From assembly GCA_023055355.1 (NCBI GenBank), contig JALJCS010000022.1, positions 14,136,501 to 14,200,500 on the forward strand: DNA of 64,000 nucleotides. The letters run 5' to 3'. Both the position numbers and the translations under genes were made by a program. Shown piece after piece: positions 34,899 to 45,328 of this stretch; position 1 is the stretch's first letter, and each line of letters starts with the position of its first letter. Below the pieces are notes generated by a model that worked only from the letters and a program-made list of their open reading frames with translations, ran no database searches and was not told the DNA's origin. The DNA is from Agelaius tricolor (Eukaryota > Chordata > Aves > Passeriformes > Icteridae).

Positions 34899-35086
34899 GA
34901 TCCACGGAGCAGATCCTGGGATCCGTTCCTGCTGCTGGGAGCTCTGGGATCCATGGAGCAGATCCTGGGGTCTGTTCCTGCTGGGAGCTCTGGGATCCAC
35001 AGAGCAGATCCTGGGGTCTGTTCCTGCTGGGAGCTCTGGGATCCACGGAGCAGATCCTGGGGTCTGTTCCTGCTGGGAGCTCTGGG
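34899..35086. repeat. Four-copy tandem repeat, 46-48-bp units
   Basis: Units begin GATCCACGGAGCAGATCCTG or a one-base variant at 34900, 34948, 34994 and 35040, with a fifth partial unit at 35086. The remaining part is TTCCTGCTGGGAGCTCTGG. Spacings are 48, 46, 46 and 46. Confidence 0.97.
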
Positions 35087-35599
35087 ATCAGAGCTGTGTC
35101 AGGCAGGGCTTTGCAGTGATGTCAATGTGACCTTGTGTGACACAGCATGGCCTGGGCAGGGGATGGGCCAGAGGCAGAGCAGAGCCCGGCCCAGCCCAGC
35201 CCAGCCTGGGAACACTCCAGGGATGCAGGAATGGGCACTGCTGATGCTCCACCGGGGCCAGGTTCCCTTGCCCTGTCTTTACTGTGCCCGATGAGTCAGG
35301 CCCTTTGTGCTGCAGCACAATTCGGCTGTTCAAAGAACCTTTGTTTAACCCTGCCATTGCTGAGGGTGTTTTGCCTCGGTGCCAGTGATCCACACCTCTC
35401 CAGCCTGCAGTGCTACCCCAGCCCAGTGCCTGCAGCATCCCTGGCCACCCCGGGCTGAGAATGGAGCAGGGTGGCCAAGGCTCCCCAGGGTCACCCCTGG
35501 CACCCCCCAGCACGAGGACATTCTCCCAGGACATCCCCCACGGCCCTGGGGCTTGGTTTGCTGCTGCTGAGTGCGCAGCGCTGAATCCAGCCCAGCAGA
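35087..35599. other. Unique GC-rich sequence
   Basis: Single-copy DNA with a short CCCAGCCCAGCCCAGCC run near 35190. No feature. Confidence 0.5.
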
Positions 35600-35880
35600 C
35601 ACAGCCTGCATTAATTTTGCTGCAGTCTGGTGCATTAATACAGTAATTATTAACCATTGTAAATCATTTTTATGAGATTTTGATCAATAACACCTTGTAT
35701 CCTAAAAATAGACCAGGAAGATAAGAAGGAACAAAAACATGAGTGCCAAAGAAGCTACTTTAATTTCCTAATATATTTCATGCTGTTAATTTACAAGAAA
35801 ACTGTTGCTGTGGGGATTGAAGGATTAAAGCACAGCTGCAGGATGAAATTTCAAATGAGGTAATGTTTTTCTCCAAATTG
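35600..35880. other. AT-rich unique island, candidate conserved non-coding element
   Basis: The sequence switches abruptly from GC-rich to AT-rich, with GCATTAATACAGTAATTATT, ACCATTGTAAATCATTTTTA and CTAATATATTTCATGCTGTT. It is non-repetitive and lacks frames. It has the look of vertebrate conserved non-coding DNA (homeodomain-type TAATTA, SOX-type CATTGT), which only alignment can confirm. Confidence 0.3.
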
Positions 35881-36129
35881 TTTGGAGCAGAACCTGTGCT
35901 GGCTCTTCTGCAGAATGCATTTCACTTGTAAAATTCAAGTGTGCATGCAAAGGGCAGCACTTCAGTCCTGGCTGTGTCGTTCAGGCACTGAGAATCTGGT
36001 TTGTTTTCACTCATGAGCTGAGTGAGCGCAAGGCACAGTCTGGGCAGGGTCTGTGAGCCCTGCTGGGGCTGAGCAGGGATGGAGCAGTGATAGGGGCTCT
36101 GCAGCTCCTGGGAGCCACAGGACGAGTGC
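35881..36129. other. Unique sequence
   Basis: Single-copy DNA leading into a CR1 fragment. No feature. Confidence 0.5.
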
Positions 36130-36360
36130 CTGCAGCGCTGCCAAGCACTAACCCGTGTCCCCAGGTGCCACATCCACGTGGCTTTTTAATCCTTTCGGGG
36201 ATAAGGACTCCACCACTGCCCTGGGCAGCTGTGCCAGAGCCAGGCAGCCCTTTCCAAGAAGAAATTTCCCTTAATATCTAACCTAGACCTTCCCTGGCAC
36301 AGCTTGGGCCATTTCCTCTTGTCCTGTTGCCTGTTCCTCGGTAGAAGAGGCCCCAGATAT
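36130..36360 (-). mobile_element. CR1 LINE fragment, antisense
   Basis: Recognisable antisense CR1 blocks are GGTGCCACATCCACGTGGCT, GGACTCCACCACTGCCCTGG, GCAGCTGTGCCAGAGCC, AAGAAATTTCCCTTAATATC, TAACCTAGACCTTCCCTGGC and CATTTCCTCTTGTCCTGTTG. This is an internal CR1 segment without the 3' end. Both edges fade into diverged sequence. Confidence 0.93.
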
Positions 36361-36639
36361 TCCCATGAAATCCACAGCGACCCCAGTGAGCTCTTAAACC
36401 AGTGAGAAACCAGGCAGTGATGGAAACTCAGAGGAGGCTTCTTAAAATCCCTGAACAGAGGTTTCAGGGGTGTTGGACACGGTTGGTTAGAGCTGTTGGA
36501 CAAAATCCTCGTTTTCTGCCCAATAATCAAACTTGACTGAGCAAAAGGCTCTTGGGAGCCCCGGGACTGGTGAAGGTGTGGGGCTGCACTCGGGTTGCAG
36601 CGGGTAAATCTCAGCAGCTGGAGCACGTGCGGCCAGTCC
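36361..36639. other. Unique sequence
   Basis: Single-copy DNA between a CR1 fragment and a CpG cluster. No feature. Confidence 0.5.
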
Positions 36640-36820
36640 CAGAAACGAGCCGGGAAGCGCTGCCCGTGGCTCGGCTGGAGGGGCGGCTCCGCGTCCCCGG
36701 GCTCACGGCTCCGCATCGCGGCCGCGTTCGCGCTGTGCCGAGCATCCCATCTCCTGGCCGCAGCTGGAACAGCAGCAGCGACAGCTCGGCAGGGCAGCGC
36801 AGCCTGCGGATGCCAAAGGA
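36640..36820. promoter_or_regulatory. CpG cluster with NotI site, possible CpG island
   Basis: About 25 CpG by eye in roughly 180 bases, including ATCGCGGCCGCGTTCGCG (NotI site GCGGCCGC). It is among the three strongest CpG concentrations in the window. CpG islands of this kind often mark promoters in birds, but no TATA box, exon or conserved coding sequence is visible. Read with the T/G-rich tract and the CpG-containing DNA at 37080-37320, it could be the 5' end of an unrecognised transcript. Confidence 0.35.
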
Positions 36821-36879
36821 AAGCACCGCCACTCTTTTGTTTTATTTGCACAGAATGGTAATCCTTTGGAAAATGACGA

Positions 36880-37032
36880 TTTTTTTTTTTTGGTTGGTTG
36901 GTTGGTTGGTTAGTTAGTTTTTTGGTTGGGGATTTTTTTTTTTTTTGGAAGGGTTTTTTTTTGTGTGCTTTGGTTTTTTGTTTGTTTGTGGTTGGTTTTT
37001 TGGGTTTTTTTTTTGTTTTTTGGGTTTTTTTG
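36880..37032. repeat. T/G-rich low-complexity tract
   Basis: T homopolymers of 6-14 separated by GGTTGGTTGGTTGG, GTTAGTTAG and TTGTTTGTTTGTGG. About 150 bases with hardly any C or A on the plus strand. It could be the A/C-rich tail of a minus-strand retroelement or simple-repeat growth. Confidence 0.95.
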
Positions 37033-37328
37033 GTAGGGAAGGAAGAGTGGTTTGACTTCCTCCTCCGAGTTACAGATCCCGGAGAAGAGCTCGGGAGGTG
37101 TCAGGACGCGTCCCTCGGGCCGTGGGAGCTGCAGAGCTCGGGCAGGGCACGCACAGGGCTCCCTGCCCTGGGGAATTGCTCACAGCCGCAGAACTGCCGC
37201 TGGAGCCCGGGCTCTGCTCGTCCCGGCACGGCGGGGATGGACCCAGACCCAGAACCAAGCATTTCCCAGAGGGTCTCCAGGAGCTCCTGAGCAGGACCTG
37301 GGCCCTCGGCCTGCTGGGGCTGCGGTGG
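37033..37328. other. Unique GC- and CpG-containing sequence
   Basis: Single-copy DNA. Frames from the 36-bp array extend left into it. No motif. Confidence 0.45.
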
Positions 37329-38080
37329 TGCCAGGTGCCCCCGTGCCAAGTCCCTGCCAGGGTGCCAGGTGCCCCCGAGCTTTCCTTCCCTGCCAGGGTG
37401 CCAGGTGCCCCCATGCTCTCCTTCCCTGCCAGGGTGCCAGGTGCCCCCGTGCTCTCCTTCCCTGCCAGGGTGCCAGGTGCCCCCGAGCTTTCCTACCCTG
37501 CCAGGGTGCCAGGTGCCCCCGAGCTTTCCTTCCCTGCCAGGGTGCCAGGTGCCCCCGTGCTCTCCTTCCCTGCCAGGGTGCCAGGTGCCCCCGTGCTCTC
37601 CTTCCCTGCCAGGGTGCCAGGTGCCCCCGAGCTTTCCTTCCCTGCCAGGGTGCCAGGTGCCCCCGTACTCTCCTTCCCTGCCAGGGTGCCAGGTGTCCCC
37701 ATGCTCTCCTTCCCTGCCAGGGTGCCAGGTGCCCCCGTGCTTTCCTACCCTGCCAGGGTGCCAGGTGCCCCCGTGCTCTCCTTCCCTGCCAGGGTGCCAG
37801 GTGTCCCCATGCTCTCCTTCCCTGCCAGGGTGCCAGGTGCCCCCGAGCTTTCCTTCCCTGCCAGGGTGCCAGGTGCCCCCGTACTCTCCTTCCCTGCCAG
37901 GGTGCCAGGTGTCCCCATGCTCTCCTTCCCTGCCAGGGTGCCAGGTGCCCCCGTGCTTTCCTACCCTGCCAGGGTGCCAGGTGCCCCCGTGCTCTCCTTC
38001 CCTGCCAGTGTGCCAGGTGCCCCCGTGCTCTCCTTCCCTGCCAGGGTGCCAGGTGCCCCCGTGCTCTCCTTCCCTGCCAG
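37329..38080. repeat. 36-bp minisatellite, about 21 copies, with 216-bp higher-order repeat
   Basis: Unit TGCCAGGGTGCCAGGTGCCC followed by CCGTGCTCTCCTTCCC or a variant. After the first degenerate copy every spacing I checked is exactly 36, with no indel. Variant types (GAGCTTTCC, GTACTCTCC, GTGTCCCCATGC, GTGCTTTCCTACC, GTGCTCTCC) recur in the same order at 37627-37790 and 37843-38010, a shift of 216 bases or six units. All six frames are open for 114-418 codons, so a coding reading cannot be singled out. Confidence 0.98.
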
Positions 38081-39275
38081 CTCTGCGCCCTCGCTGCGCT
38101 GATGCCGCAGCTGTGGCCCGGTGGGGACACTGTCCGCTGGCCATGTGGTACCCGATGTGACACCACCCACCCGGCTGCCCCTGCTCCCACCCGCCCTCAG
38201 AAGGTGCCTGGTGGCTGCAGTGCCGCCCCCGTGAGTGGAGGCACATCCTGCTCAAGGAAAATGTTCTGTTCGGGTGAAATGCTGAAAGAACATCTTAACC
38301 TTTGGTGAGTTTCCAAGTAGGAAATACGAGCTGCATCTCATCTTGTCCTGAGAGGAAAGGTTCACAGAGCTCCTGCCCTCATGGCTGTTGGATTTGCTAT
38401 CCTTGAGTGTCACAGGGCACACTGGCTGTGTCCATGGATGCCCCCATGAAAACAGTCTGACACAAATGCTGGAGAGCTTGGGAAGGCCAGAAGAGCACGC
38501 ACACAAAAGGAAATGGTGCTGTTGAGCTAAGCACACCTTGCCCTGCTGGCAAAGCCGCTGTGCCTGTGGCTGTGGCTGTGTCAGGCAGTGCCAAGCCCCC
38601 CAGCCTGGCAGCCCAGGAGCACCTGCCCTCACCGTGGGCACAGCAGGGCTTGGGCAGCTGCTCCACAGCCTCCAGAACAGATGTGGCCTCAGGGGGCAGA
38701 TGAAGCTTCACCCACACACCAGCTGCTTCTGCTAGGACACGGGTGTGAAGGATGGGGCTGGTGCCCATGGCACGAGGTGCTGGGACAGAGCTGCTCTCAT
38801 GGCTGAGCACATCTATCCAGCAGAGAAATGGAGAACACAAGCTATTCTTGGCTTTCAATATTTTAAGGTCTGGTTCCATACCCCTAAAATAGCAGTTTTC
38901 CTTGAAATGAAACACCACAGCAGCTTGGGAGTGCCCAAAATAATCCATTTCCTACTGCACATCTTAGAACTGAGTAAGCAGTTGAGCCCCAGAGGGATAA
39001 AGCCTGCCGTGAATGGGAGGGTGGGCTTGGGATATTTGGGGTCACCTGAACACTGGGGCACGTGTGCCCCCCTCTAATGAGGGAGGCCCTTGTGGCCTCC
39101 CCTGAGTGGCTGTTAAGTGCCTCCAGGGCTCTGCTTCCCAGATGACACCACACAAAACAGTTTTGTGAGCAGAAGTGGAGCTCTGGGTCACCCTCAGCAG
39201 GGATTGGGGTGGGATGAACTCACAGCATGTGGGAAGAGAAATGCTCAAAGGAGCAGGCCAAGGATAAGCCCGGGG
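38081..39275. other. Unique sequence, no gene recognised
   Basis: Single-copy DNA, AT-rich at 38820-38960. Frames up to 183 codons on the minus strand without motif. Confidence 0.5.
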
Positions 39276-39402
39276 CTGTGGCAGTGGCCCTGGTGGTGAT
39301 GGCTCTGGTGGCAATGGCTCCAGGGAGGATGGCTGTGGTGGCAATGGCTCTGCTGGTGATGGCTCTGGTGGCAATGGCTCTGCTGGTGATGGCTCTCGTG
39401 CT
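39276..39402. repeat. GGTGGCAATGGCTCT 15-bp array
   Basis: About eight units of 15 bases (GGTGGCAATGGCTCT or GCTGGTGATGGCTCT) alternating to give a 30-base level. One copy carries CCAGGGAGG. In one plus frame this reads V-A/V-M-A-L repeats, and in a minus frame H-Q-S-H-H-Q-Q, both trivial products. Confidence 0.93.
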
Positions 39403-41224
39403 CACCACCCTGTGGGAAGGGGGAGAGCACGGCACGGATGAGTTCAAGGCCAGGACTTGCCCAGAGCTGCTTTGCTCCACACTGCAGACTGCTCAGCAGC
39501 ATTCAGGGCGTGCTGAGACTGAAGTGGTGCATCTGCCAAGGCAGCACTTGGTCCCTGCAGTCCCTCTTCTGTGCCTCTGCAGGCTGCAGCTCATCTGGAG
39601 CACCCACCCTGGGCTGGGGTAAAACTGGATTGTACGTGTGTGTCTGCATAGCCACAGCTTTGCTCTGCCCTATGGAGTAGGAGCAGAAATAACTCCCTCA
39701 GGAGCCCCCCTTTTCTATTTTTCAGGCACGAGTCTCCAGCCACAGAGCAGAACAGACAGTTAAGAATGAGCTTTGCAGACAAATGAGGTACTGAAACCCA
39801 CTAATTATGTGTCTCCACCCAGCCCCTCCTCGAGGTCCCGCAGCCAGGGTGCTCTGGGTGGCTCAGGACAGCCTGTGTGGCACCGAGCCCTCCCAGGCAC
39901 ACACCCACAGACAGGGTTACAGCTGCCCAGTCCTTCTGGGAAACCCAAAGAAACAAAGTCACACTTGGAAGCATTTGCAAGCGGAAATGGGGATGTTTGA
40001 ATCCACAGCAGCCTGGAGAGACACTGGCAATGGCACAGGCACTACCCACACACAGCACTGCACATATTCCCTTGCTTTCTGATCCCAGGGCCTTTGCTGG
40101 TAAAAACGAGTGCTGTTCTATGTTCCTCTGACACACAGCACTGAAGAGCTTTAGTGAAATTCCATGTGGCATCTCAAATCAGAACAAGGAGTGCTGCCTT
40201 CTTGCACACAAGGTTTGGCAGTCAGCAGAGGACTCGTGGAGCTCTGATAGCAGCTCTGGGTTCACAGAGAGCTTGCTGACCACAGCAGAAGCACAGGCAG
40301 AGGCACCAGCAGCTCCCAGGGGCTGGAGAGACCCACGCATGCAGCTGGCTGTGCCTCACCAGCCCGTGCAAGCAGGATTCCTGTGATGCCATTAACGTGG
40401 CAAAGGAGGGACCTGGGCAATCCTGGCAGCAGGCTGCACCGTGCCCATCAGGGCACAGCCTCCCAGGAAAGTCTCCTTGCACAAAAATGTACTTTATTAG
40501 AATGACTGCCCACAGAGACCAATGCAGCCAGGGAAAATGCAGAGGCTGGCTGGCTCTGGTGCACGTGCTGCCTGCCCACAGGTGGGAACAGCCAGCCTGT
40601 CCCTCAGTGCCTCTGCCCAACAAAGCCTTGGCCAGGCCAAGGAATGAAGCCCCTGCGGACAATATGAGGAGCTTGTTCCAAGGGCTGCACACACTGTAAG
40701 AGAAGCAACAGGAATAAGGGCTCACTTGCATGCCACGGTGCTATTTGCCCAGGGTTCAGGGGCCAGAGTGACTCTGATGATGACAACTTCCTTCCCTGGA
40801 GCAGCGCAGAGCTCTGCTCCCATTCCGTGCTCACATCTTCCCTGGTGGTGCTCTGAGCAGCCACAGCACCGTGCCTGGAGCTAACAGGGCACTGAGGAGC
40901 TCTCCCTGCTCCTCTTAATTGTGAATATGGGAAAGGGCTTCTCCTGCGGTGAGACTCGTCCTCACAGACATATCCCATCACCTGGGACAAAACTCTGGTT
41001 AAACCTCAGGCCGGGCACTCAAACACCTGGGTTTTGCCAAAACCCTTCCCTGTCATTTGCCATGACACTCTTCTGTAATTCCCTCGTTTCTCACATGAGT
41101 GGGAAGCAGACAATTTTACTGAAGGGTCTGTGGAGTTCCAGTCAGGAGCTTGGTGGGGCCAGGCCATATTGGCTACACCCTTGTGCAGCAGCCCCTGCCC
41201 TCTGGCAGCCCCTGCCCAGCTGGG
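39403..41224. other. Unique sequence, no gene recognised
   Basis: Single-copy DNA of moderate GC. A 169-codon minus frame (40222-40731) and others overlap opposite frames. No CR1, RNA gene or domain recognised. Confidence 0.5.
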
Positions 41225-41655
41225 AGAGCCCCGGCCCGCAGTGCCCGGGCACACGGCTCTGGAGAGCCCCGCAGTGCCTGGGCTCACAGCTCTGGACAGC
41301 CCCGGGCACACAGCTCCGGACTGCCCAACAGTGCCTGGGCTCACAGCTCTGGACAGCCCCACAGTGCCTGGGCACACAGCTCTGGAGAGCCCCACAGTGC
41401 CTGGGCACACAGCTCTGGACAGCCCCGGGCACACAGCTCCGGACTGCCCAACAGTGCCTGGGCACACAGCTCTGGAGAGCCCCACAGTGCCTGGGCACAC
41501 AGCTCTGGACAGCCCCGGGCTCACAGCTCTGGATAGCCCCACAGTGTCTGGGCACACAGCTCCGGACAGCCCCGGGCTCATAGCTCCAGACAGCCCAACA
41601 GTGCCCGGGCTCACAGCTCTGGATAGCCCTGGGCTCACAGCTCCGGACAGCCCTG
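41225..41655. repeat. CAGTGCCTGGGCACACAGCT minisatellite, about 33-bp units, mosaic
   Basis: Units combine CAGTGCCTGGGCACACAGCT or a CTCACAGCT variant with CTGGACAGCCCC, CTGGAGAGCCCC or CCGGACTGCCCAA. Some units lack the CAGTGCCT part and join as CCCCGGGCACAC. A multi-unit block starting CCCGGGCACACAGCTCCGGA recurs 123 bases apart (41301 and 41424). Long frames on both strands are by-products. Confidence 0.96.
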
Positions 41656-42469
41656 ACCCTGCCCAGCACAGCGGCCCCTTCCTTGTGTGGCTGGCATGGC
41701 AACTGCTTGCACATCAGAAAACAATTTTGGGATAGAGCTCTGTGCTTTTAAGCTATGTTTGATATAATCAGTGTGCACTTCCCTCTATTTTAGAACATAA
41801 TTTGTCACGCTGTTGGGTTGACTTTTCCTTTAATGCCTTCCATACCCAATCCAGTGGAGGGATGGATCTGATCTGAGAAACTGAACTGTCTGAGAAAAAC
41901 CACCTCCAGCTCCTGTTAGATGTGATCTCTCCATCCGTTATCATGTTATTTCTCACTTACATTATCACATGCAGACGTTTATCAGTAGCACATGGTAAAG
42001 CAGATGTGAATCTAAATCTCTCTGTGAAATGTGATCCCACCCAGCCCCAGTTCCTGGGGGCAGAATGATGGCAGAATTGGGGAATGCTCACAAGCCTGTG
42101 GAGCACACACACCTCAGGGCCACTGCACTGCCCTGCAACTCCAGTGCACCGTGTGCTGAAAGAGCTGGGAATACAGCTGGGAAAATGGGCTCACCAAGCC
42201 AGGGAATAACCAGCTGGGTCAGGAGTGATGGAGCTGCTTCCCCAGCTGGGATGTGGCATCTGTACATTATTTATGTGCACAGTCATACACACAGCACTCA
42301 GAGCCCACCACGATTTATCAGCATAGACTAATTAACCCCATTCCTTCAGCCCTGGAGCACGCAGAGTGGTTGGGGCAGCTGTAAAAGGGGCTCCTGTGAA
42401 ATGAGACCCCATAAACAACATTTCCTGAGCCAGCACGGGGCCACTTCCTGAGAGCAGAGACAGAGAGCC
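41656..42469. other. Unique sequence, nothing recognised
   Basis: AT-rich at 41720-42030, then mixed. No feature. Confidence 0.5.
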
Positions 42470-42776
42470 CGTGTGGTCACTCAGGCTGCTGGACACGTGT
42501 GGTCACTCAGGCTGCTGTGGTCACTCAGGCTGCTGGCCATGCATGGTCACTCAGGCTGCTGGCCATGTGTGGTCACTCAGGCTGCTGTGGTCACTCAGGC
42601 TGCTGGACATGTGTGGTCACTCAGGCTGCTGGCCATGCGTGGTCACTCAGGCTGCTGGACACACGTGGTCACTCAGGCTGCTGTGGTCACTCAGGCTGCT
42701 GGCCATGCATGGTCACTCAGGCTGCTGGCCATGTGTGGTCACTCAGGCTGCTGTGGTCACTCAGGCTGCTGGCCAC
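42470..42776. repeat. TGTGGTCACTCAGGCTGCTG minisatellite, 26/18-bp units
   Basis: Core GTGGTCACTCAGGCTGCTG is followed either directly by the next core (18-base step) or by GGCCATGC, GGACACGT and related eight-base linkers (26-base step). About 13 cores. Frames are tryptophan/serine/leucine- or valine/threonine/glutamine-rich. Confidence 0.97.
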
Positions 42777-43019
42777 TCCGGAGGGTGCAGGAGATGGGGT
42801 GGAGGAGCAGCCACAGGAGCATGCTCTGGGAAGGGGCAATGGGAGAAGCAGTAGTTCCCTTCTTAAGCACAGAAATAGCACCTTGGAAAAGGCCTCTGTT
42901 TTGAGATGCAGCTCCAAATGGTGAACATTTAGAATTTTCTTTCCAAGTTTTCTCCTTAATAATGGTTTTCTAAAATCCATGGGAACATGGGGCTGGTATT
43001 CCAGCAGAAACAGGCTCAA
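42777..43019. other. Unique sequence
   Basis: Single-copy DNA becoming AT-rich rightwards. No feature. Confidence 0.5.
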
Positions 43020-43360
43020 ATGAATAAGCATTTTAATAAGAATTTTATCCTGTGTCATAAAAAGAATTACATGAAAACCCCACTGCTTTATGTGCAAGAA
43101 CTGTATTTACTACAGGCAATTGAAGAAGAAATAAAATTCAACTTCAACCTCATTTCGATTTGCAAGTTATGAGAAATGTTTCTAGAAGGAGCTAATAAAT
43201 GTGATGAATGCACCCAGCAGTAATTGATCATTTATATAAAAAATTCTGGCAAACATTTAATTCCACTATTCATTAAAATGTTGCCCTTGCATGACATAAT
43301 CCATAAAAATGATCTATCTAATAACCAAGATGTCAGGGAGCTGAGATTGAGGGTGAAGGT
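43020..43360. other. AT-rich unique island, candidate conserved non-coding element
   Basis: Non-repetitive AT-rich DNA with CAGTAATTGATCATTTATAT, CATTTAATTCCACTATTCAT and CATGACATAATCCATAAAAA. It sits between GC-rich segments and has only short frames. Function is conjecture. Confidence 0.25.
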
Positions 43361-44950
43361 AACCTGGGATTGCAGGAGGCAAATTCCAGATGCTGATTCT
43401 CGGGTGGGTGAATGTGAGTGGTGCTGTGTCTGCCCAGCTCAGTGTAACAGAGAGGAGCAGCCTCTCTCCCAGGCTCGAGTTCGTGATTTCTGAGCTCTCC
43501 TGTTCAATATAAGGTTTGTGGTGTTGGGAAGAGCAAACACAAGTGCTGTACACATTTTTCCTGGTCAGCTGCTGGGCTGCATTGTGAGCAGTGGCTCATG
43601 CTGCTGCAGCCCTCGGCGTGTCCCCAAGCCCCCACTTCAACCCAGTGTCACCTGAGGTCCCCAAAATCGCTTGGGCCTTGTCACATCCCCCAAAGGCACA
43701 TTTGGCTTCCCAAGTGGTGCTTCAGGAGCCTGCCCGAGCTGTGGCTGAGGAGATCCTCCACCAAACCACTTCTGGGGCTTCAGGGCAGGCACAGGGGCAC
43801 TAATGTGACCTGCAGGTGGGGAAGGAGAGAGGATAAGGTGTGGATGTGTGGATGCTGTGGGTGGGATGGGCAGTAGGGACGGGCTGGGCAGGAGGAGCAG
43901 GGTGGCTCTGGGGCATTGCTGGGCTCAGGGCACAGTGTTGGGGCAGCACCAGCTGATACTGGGGCAGAGCTTCTCATCTTGGGCTGTTCCCAGGGGCTCC
44001 AGGTGCCCCCAGTGCACCCAGGCCTGGGGGAGCCCCAGGTGTGTCAGACGTGCCCGCTGCCCTTCCCTAAACCAAAATCCTCTGTAAGGTGATCCAGCAC
44101 TGCCTGGCAATTCTAATTGGAATGGCAGGAAAAAAATAAAACCAATTAAGGACTAATTGCAGAGTTGCCCTAATTTAGGGAGTGATGATCTGTTTCTGAG
44201 CAGATAAACAAAGGCAAAGGGTTTGTCTTCGCTGGGAGCTGCAGTGCCTTGGGGAGGAGCAGATCCCATGGCCGAATCGGAGAGGAAATTCAGCATTTCA
44301 ATGTGAGGTTTTTGGCCTCCTGTTTGTCCTTTTTTCCCAGTTTCTCTTCCTAGTAATCACAAAAGCCATGTGGATGTGGCCTCTGGAGGCATGGGTTGCT
44401 GGGTCCTTGGCAGTGCTGGGAGCATGGCTGGTCTGGATGGTCTGAGAGGCTTTTTCGACATAAGCCATTCCCTTATTTCCTACAGCCAAATGTCATGCCA
44501 GGGCCGAATGGTGGGCTTCCCCCTCATGAGACCTGCCCAGGAATGTGTCTGCTCCCTGGCACAGGGCCTGTCTCGCCAGGCTCCAGCGCTGGCACTGCTG
44601 CTCCCTGCTCCAAGGCCCTGTCCCTGCAGGGCTGCCTGGCAGAGCAGGAAGGGTCAGGCAGCCCAGGGACCTGGCCTGGGTGCCAGCATGATGCTGGTGC
44701 TTTAAACTCCTGTTTAATTGCCACTTAGAAACCACACTGAGAGGGGAGGGGAGCAGGAGCCCAGACACAGGGAGAGGGAGGGTGGTGATGGTAGCAGAAT
44801 TCCAGGCTGCACAGGAGAGGTCATACTGGCATGCAGAAATGTCCTCCAGAGAATGGATTTCAGCAGGCACCACCCACCCAAAGTCAGAGATGCATCTGGG
44901 GCAATGAGCTGAGGAGGCTTGGGACAGATGGGTGGCAGGAGGGAGAGGAG
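43361..44950. other. Unique sequence, no gene recognised
   Basis: Single-copy DNA, with an AT-rich piece at 44110-44160. Frames up to 126 codons. No domain, CR1 or RNA gene was recognised. Confidence 0.5.
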
Positions 44951-45115
44951 CTCAGAGGCTCTCAGAGAAGCTCAGAAGTGCTCAGAGGTGCTCAGAGGTT
45001 CTCAGAGAAGCTCAGAGGTGTTCAAAGGTTCTCAGAGGTTCTCAGAGGTTCTCAGAGGTGCTCAAAGGTTCTCAGAGGCTCTCAGAGGTGCTCAGAGGTG
45101 CTCAAAGGCTCTCAG
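44951..45115. repeat. 10-bp CTCAGAGGTG array, 16-17 copies
   Basis: Exact 10-base steps throughout: CTCAGAGGTG, CTCAGAGGTT, CTCAGAGAAG, CTCAAAGGTT, CTCAGAGGCT. There are substitutions but no indel. A plus frame repeats a ten-residue S-E/Q-R-F-S-E-V-L-R-G block only because 30 bases is ten codons. Confidence 0.97.
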
Positions 45116-45221
45116 CAACAGTAGGCAGAGGAGAGGACACTGCAGGTGTGATGGGACAGAGTCAGCAGGAGCTGCTGCAGGGGGTCAGTGGGCAGTGGGG
45201 ATCAGAGAACATTCTGAGCAG

Positions 45222-45328
45222 GAAGGGGCCCCAGGGATCACTGAGTCCTGGCCCTGCACAGGACACTCTGTGCCCGAGAGCCTTGTCCCAGAACTCCGTG
45301 AGCTCTGGCCACATGGGCTCTGACCACG
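45222..45328 (-). mobile_element. CR1 LINE fragment, antisense
   Basis: Contains GGGATCACTGAGTCCTGGCC, CTGCACAGGACACTCTGTGC and CCGAGAGCCTTGTCCCAGAA, CTCCGTGAGCTC, close to the antisense CR1 phrase that includes GAGTCCAACTCCTGGCCCTG. The right edge fades near GACCACGTC. Confidence 0.85.

Noticed and set aside
37052..38308. 418-codon cysteine-rich frame resembling a keratin-associated or secreted repeat protein
   Set aside because: All six frames are open through the 36-bp array, and the flanking residues match no known family.
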